A stretch of 7,477 bases of DNA. It comes from JBMNNS01 sp050942625. Its GTDB lineage: Bacteria; Bacillota; Dethiobacteria; DTU022; UBA8154. The stretch lies in the NCBI GenBank assembly GCA_050942625.1, contig JBMNNS010000077.1, positions 1 to 7,477 on the forward strand, read 5' to 3'. The first letter of the stretch is position 1. Every line of letters starts with the position of its first letter. Shown here one piece after another: positions 5,511-7,477 of the stretch. The notes below the pieces were generated by a model that was given only the letters and a program-made list of their open reading frames with translations, searched no databases and was not told where the DNA came from. A program made the position numbers and the translations under genes.

Positions 5511-5526
5511 TGTTTCACGTGAAACA
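5511..5526. promoter_or_regulatory. parS centromere site, perfect 16-bp palindrome
   Basis: TGTTTCACGTGAAACA is identical to the chromosomal parS consensus bound by ParB/Spo0J. It sits directly against the parB stop codon (5527-5529) and 24 bases before the DUF554 start. ParB bound here would load CTP-dependent clamps that slide over parAB and neighbouring genes. It is the only full parS seen in the window. It also marks the region as origin-proximal. Confidence 0.95.
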
Positions 5527-6441
5527 TTAACTAACTTCTTTTTTTAATAATAGCTCTAAAAGCCTTTCCAGGTCCTCATTATTGTAAAAAGTAAGTTCAA
5601 TTTTACCACCCTTGGAACCCATTTTAATCGTGACACGGGTTCCATACGTTTTTCTAACCTTCTCTTCCATTTCAGCAAGCATTAACTGCTCCTGTGTTTT
5701 ATTTTTAGTCACTTGCTGATCCTTGTTTTCCGGTAGATTTTCCCTTTTATATTTTTTTATTAATTTTTCTATTTCCCTTGCACTCATATTATTATTAACG
5801 ATCTCCAATGCTAAAGCAAATTGTATTTTTTGATCGTTTATGGACAAAAGGGGCCGGGCCTGCCCTGCAGTAAGTTTACCGCTGATGATTAAATCTTGTA
5901 CTTGCTCACTTAAGGACAAAAGCCTTAGGGAATTTGTAATAGCCGAGCGACTCTTACCTATTCTTTGAGCCAATTTCTCCTGTGTCAAATTAAATTGTTC
6001 AATGAGTTCCCTGAATGCTAAGGCTTCTTCGATTGGATTTAAGTCTTCACGCTGTAAATTCTCCACCAGGGTAATCTCCATAAATTCCTCAGGGTTGTAA
6101 TCCCTAATTATAGCCGGAATTGTTTCTAAACCAGCCATTTCAGCAGCTTTTAACCTGCGTTCACCAGTTATTAAAATATAATGATCGTCCTCCTGGAAAA
6201 CTGTAATAGGTTGTATAATCCCATACGTCCCAATTGTGTCTGCCAATTCGGCCAATTTCTGCTGATCAAATACTTTGCGCGGTTGCTTTGGATTAGGTTT
6301 AACTTTCCGCAACAAAACCTCAACCACGCCTTCATTTTTTTCTTTTTTTCCTTTTATAGAAACATCAAGATTATCATCATTACTTATTTCAGAAATATTA
6401 AATATTGCTCCTAAACCCTTACCTAACCTGCGCTTATTCAT
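5527..6441 (-). CDS. parB: Chromosome partitioning protein ParB (Spo0J)
   Basis: ParB is a CTP-dependent DNA clamp that loads at parS, spreads, recruits SMC and stimulates ParA. The 304 residues show the full family layout. 'RLGKGLGAIF' (5-14) is the N-terminal ParA-stimulating peptide. The ParB/Srx domain spans about 38-125 and includes 'NPKQPRKVFD' (50-59) and the CTP-binding 'GERRLKAAEMAG' (93-104). 'ENLQREDLNPIEEA' (127-140) leads into the helix-turn-helix 'LTQEKLAQRIGKSRSAITN' (152-170) that reads parS. A charged linker (about 228-252) joins the C-terminal dimerisation domain (253-304). ATG 6441 overlaps the parA stop as ATGA, with AGGAGG at 6452-6457, so the pair is translationally coupled. 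A perfect parS abuts its stop. I call it ParB rather than Noc because it pairs with parA and parS, and the likely noc is further right. Confidence 0.97.
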   Translation of the reverse strand: MNKRRLGKGLGAIFNISEISNDDNLDVSIKGKKEKNEGVVEVLLRKVKPNPKQPRKVFDQQKLAELADTIGTYGIIQPITVFQEDDHYILITGERRLKAAEMAGLETIPAIIRDYNPEEFMEITLVENLQREDLNPIEEALAFRELIEQFNLTQEKLAQRIGKSRSAITNSLRLLSLSEQVQDLIISGKLTAGQARPLLSINDQKIQFALALEIVNNNMSAREIEKLIKKYKRENLPENKDQQVTKNKTQEQLMLAEMEEKVRKTYGTRVTIKMGSKGGKIELTFYNNEDLERLLELLLKKEVS

Positions 6442-7196
6442 CGGTTTATGACCTCCTCTGCCAGTTGTTTGTAAAATTTAGCCCCCCTGCTATGGGGATC
6501 ATACTTCAGTATAGGTTCACCATGGCTGGGTGCCTCACTTAAGCGAACATTTCTAGGAATAATAGCATCCATTAAAAATTCTCCAAAATATTTACGAACT
6601 TCCTCAGCAACCTGGGCAGAAAGGTTTGTCCTTGAGTCGTACATAGTTAAAATAACGCCGCCAATTTTCAGGCGGCTATTCAAATGTTTCCTTACTAAAT
6701 TAATAGTATTTATAAGTTGCCCCAATCCTTCCAGGGCATAGTATTCACACTGGATAGGTACCAACACAAAGTCAGATGCTGTTAAGGCGTTAATAGTGAT
6801 CAACCCCAAAGAAGGCGGGCAATCAATAATTATGTAGTCATAATAATCGCGAACCGGTTCAATTACTTTTCGCAATCTTATTTCACGGGAAAGGGTAGGG
6901 ACTAATTCTATTTCCGCCCCTGCTAATTGAATAGTAGCCGGAATTACATCGAGGTTATCATAGTTGCTCTTATAAATAATCTTTTCTACGGGAATTTCAT
7001 TGATTAGCGCATCGTAGATACAATACTTAATTTTTTGTTTATCCAGGCCAACTCCACTTGTGGTATTTCCCTGTGGATCAATATCCAACAACAAGACCGT
7101 TTTACCCAGATAAGCCAGGTAAGCACTTAAATTAACGGCTGTAGTAGTTTTGCCAACTCCACCTTTTTGATTAGTAATTGCCGCAACTCCTTGCAA
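6438..7196 (-). CDS. parA: Chromosome partitioning ATPase ParA (Soj)
   Basis: ParA is a MinD/ParA-type ATPase that dimerises with ATP on DNA and is reset by ParB; in Bacillus, Soj also acts on DnaA. The protein has the deviant Walker A 'KGGVGKTT' (11-18), 'DIDPQGNTT' (38-46) and Walker B 'IIIDCPP' (122-128), followed by 'PSLGLITINALTASD' and the C-terminal 'PRNVRLSEAPSHGEPI'. I prefer the TTG at 7196 (252 residues): GGAG at 7205-7208 is 8 bases upstream, and 'MQGVAAITNQKGG' aligns in length with usual ParA starts. The alternative is GTG 7205 (255 residues), which has no usable ribosome binding site. The stop overlaps parB by 4 bases. A strong terminator separates it from the upstream gene, so it needs its own promoter. 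Confidence 0.95.
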   Translation of the reverse strand: MQGVAAITNQKGGVGKTTTAVNLSAYLAYLGKTVLLLDIDPQGNTTSGVGLDKQKIKYCIYDALINEIPVEKIIYKSNYDNLDVIPATIQLAGAEIELVPTLSREIRLRKVIEPVRDYYDYIIIDCPPSLGLITINALTASDFVLVPIQCEYYALEGLGQLINTINLVRKHLNSRLKIGGVILTMYDSRTNLSAQVAEEVRKYFGEFLMDAIIPRNVRLSEAPSHGEPILKYDPHSRGAKFYKQLAEEVINR

Positions 7197-7216
7197 TATC
7201 TTCACTCCATTATTCT

Positions 7217-7222
7217 AGTATA
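7217..7222 (-). promoter_or_regulatory. Possible -10 element for parAB
   Basis: TATACT on the minus strand lies just upstream of parA, but the region 17 bases further up (ATAGAA) is a poor -35, and the leader would be only about 14 bases to the TTG start. A weak alternative further upstream starts from TTGGGC (7277-7272). A promoter must lie between 7205 and 7285, given the terminator; the exact site is uncertain. Confidence 0.3.
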
Positions 7223-7284
7223 ATTCTCTAATGTGCTATTTCTATATTCGTTAAAATAAATTATCTTCCTGCCCAAAAGTTGCC

Positions 7285-7316
7285 TAAAACAAAAAACCGG
7301 ATAATAATATCCGGTT
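7285..7316 (-). terminator. Strong Rho-independent terminator between noc and parA
   Basis: On the minus strand AACCGGATA (7316-7308) and TATCCGGTT (7303-7295) form a perfect 9-bp stem with a TTAT loop, followed by TTTTGTTTT. It begins 28 bases after the stop of the upstream gene. The plus strand lacks a U-run after the stem. It separates that gene from parAB. Confidence 0.92.
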
Positions 7317-7343
7317 CAAAGGTAAGACTCTGATTGTTATTTA

Positions 7344-7477
7344 TCAATTGTGATCCTTTTTTAATAGTTTAATCCGTATTTCCCAGTAATCACCAATATC
7401 ATTTTCTTCTACAAGAGGGTTTAAACCGGCTTTGCGAATAATATTTATTGCATGCCTAATTGTATTTAAAAATATTC
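7344..7477 (-). CDS. noc: Probable Noc nucleoid occlusion protein, C-terminal end only
   Basis: This is the 3' end of a minus-strand gene that continues beyond the right edge: 43 codons then TGA (7344-7346). The peptide begins 'IFLNTIRHAINIIRKAGLNP' and continues 'LVEENDIGDYWEIRIKLLKK', ending DHN. A helix of the type 'NTI..A...I.KAG' followed by a 'DYWEIRIKL' strand is what I associate with the Noc C-terminal dimerisation domain. Noc is a ParB paralogue that binds its own DNA sites and the membrane and blocks division over the nucleoid. Position supports this: noc lies directly before soj-spo0J in Bacillus. The DNA-binding and CTP-binding parts are outside the window, so another ParB-like or unrelated gene is not excluded. 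Confidence 0.65.
   Translation of the reverse strand, partial: IFLNTIRHAINIIRKAGLNPLVEENDIGDYWEIRIKLLKKDHN

Noticed and set aside
1..7477. CRISPR array, transposase, phage genes or DnaA box cluster
   Set aside because: No regularly spaced direct repeats, no mobile-element genes and no TTATNCACA cluster were seen; the origin itself is not in this window.

Overview
The window reads as an origin-proximal stretch of the chromosome of an endospore-forming, low-GC Gram-positive bacterium, most likely a Clostridia-class Firmicute. The reasons are the gene set (noc, parA/soj, parB/spo0J, the sporulation protein YyaC, a YyzM/DUF951 protein, ychF, rpsF, ssb, rpsR), strong AGGAGG-type ribosome binding sites, an AT-rich composition, and Cys4 zinc motifs in adenylate kinase. 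The species cannot be told from the sequence. All genes but yyaC lie on the minus strand, which fits co-orientation with replication from an origin beyond the right edge.

Layout, reading the minus strand (right to left). 7477-7344: the last 43 codons of a gene that is probably noc, closed by a strong terminator (7285-7316). 7196-5527: parA and parB with a 4-base overlap, followed directly by a perfect 16-bp parS palindrome (5511-5526). 5486-4794: a DUF554 (YqgA/YdfK-type) membrane protein, probably read through from parAB. 4793-4483: a 311-base gap with large inverted repeats and no convincing gene. 3865-4482: yyaC, the only plus-strand gene, with a candidate forespore (sigma-F/G type) promoter. 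3627-2971: adenylate kinase as a stand-alone unit with its own terminator (2845-2877), an unusual place for adk. 2678-1347: DUF951 protein and the GTPase YchF. 1278-74: a near-consensus sigma-A promoter, a hairpin leader that looks like the S6:S18-binding autoregulatory element, then rpsF-ssb-rpsR.

Functionally, the right half is the chromosome segregation module: ParB loads at parS and spreads, ParA positions the origin, and Noc prevents division over the nucleoid. The left half serves translation and replication: S6 and S18 form a heterodimer in the 30S platform, SSB coats single-stranded DNA, and YchF is a ribosome-associated NTPase. YyaC and adk interrupt this block as separately controlled units.

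I found no CRISPR array, insertion sequence, prophage or tRNA. Nearly all genes belong to known families. The least explained part is the 4483-4793 gap; smaller puzzles are the position of adk, the distance between the strong Shine-Dalgarno and the start of rpsR, and a hairpin at 2806-2831.
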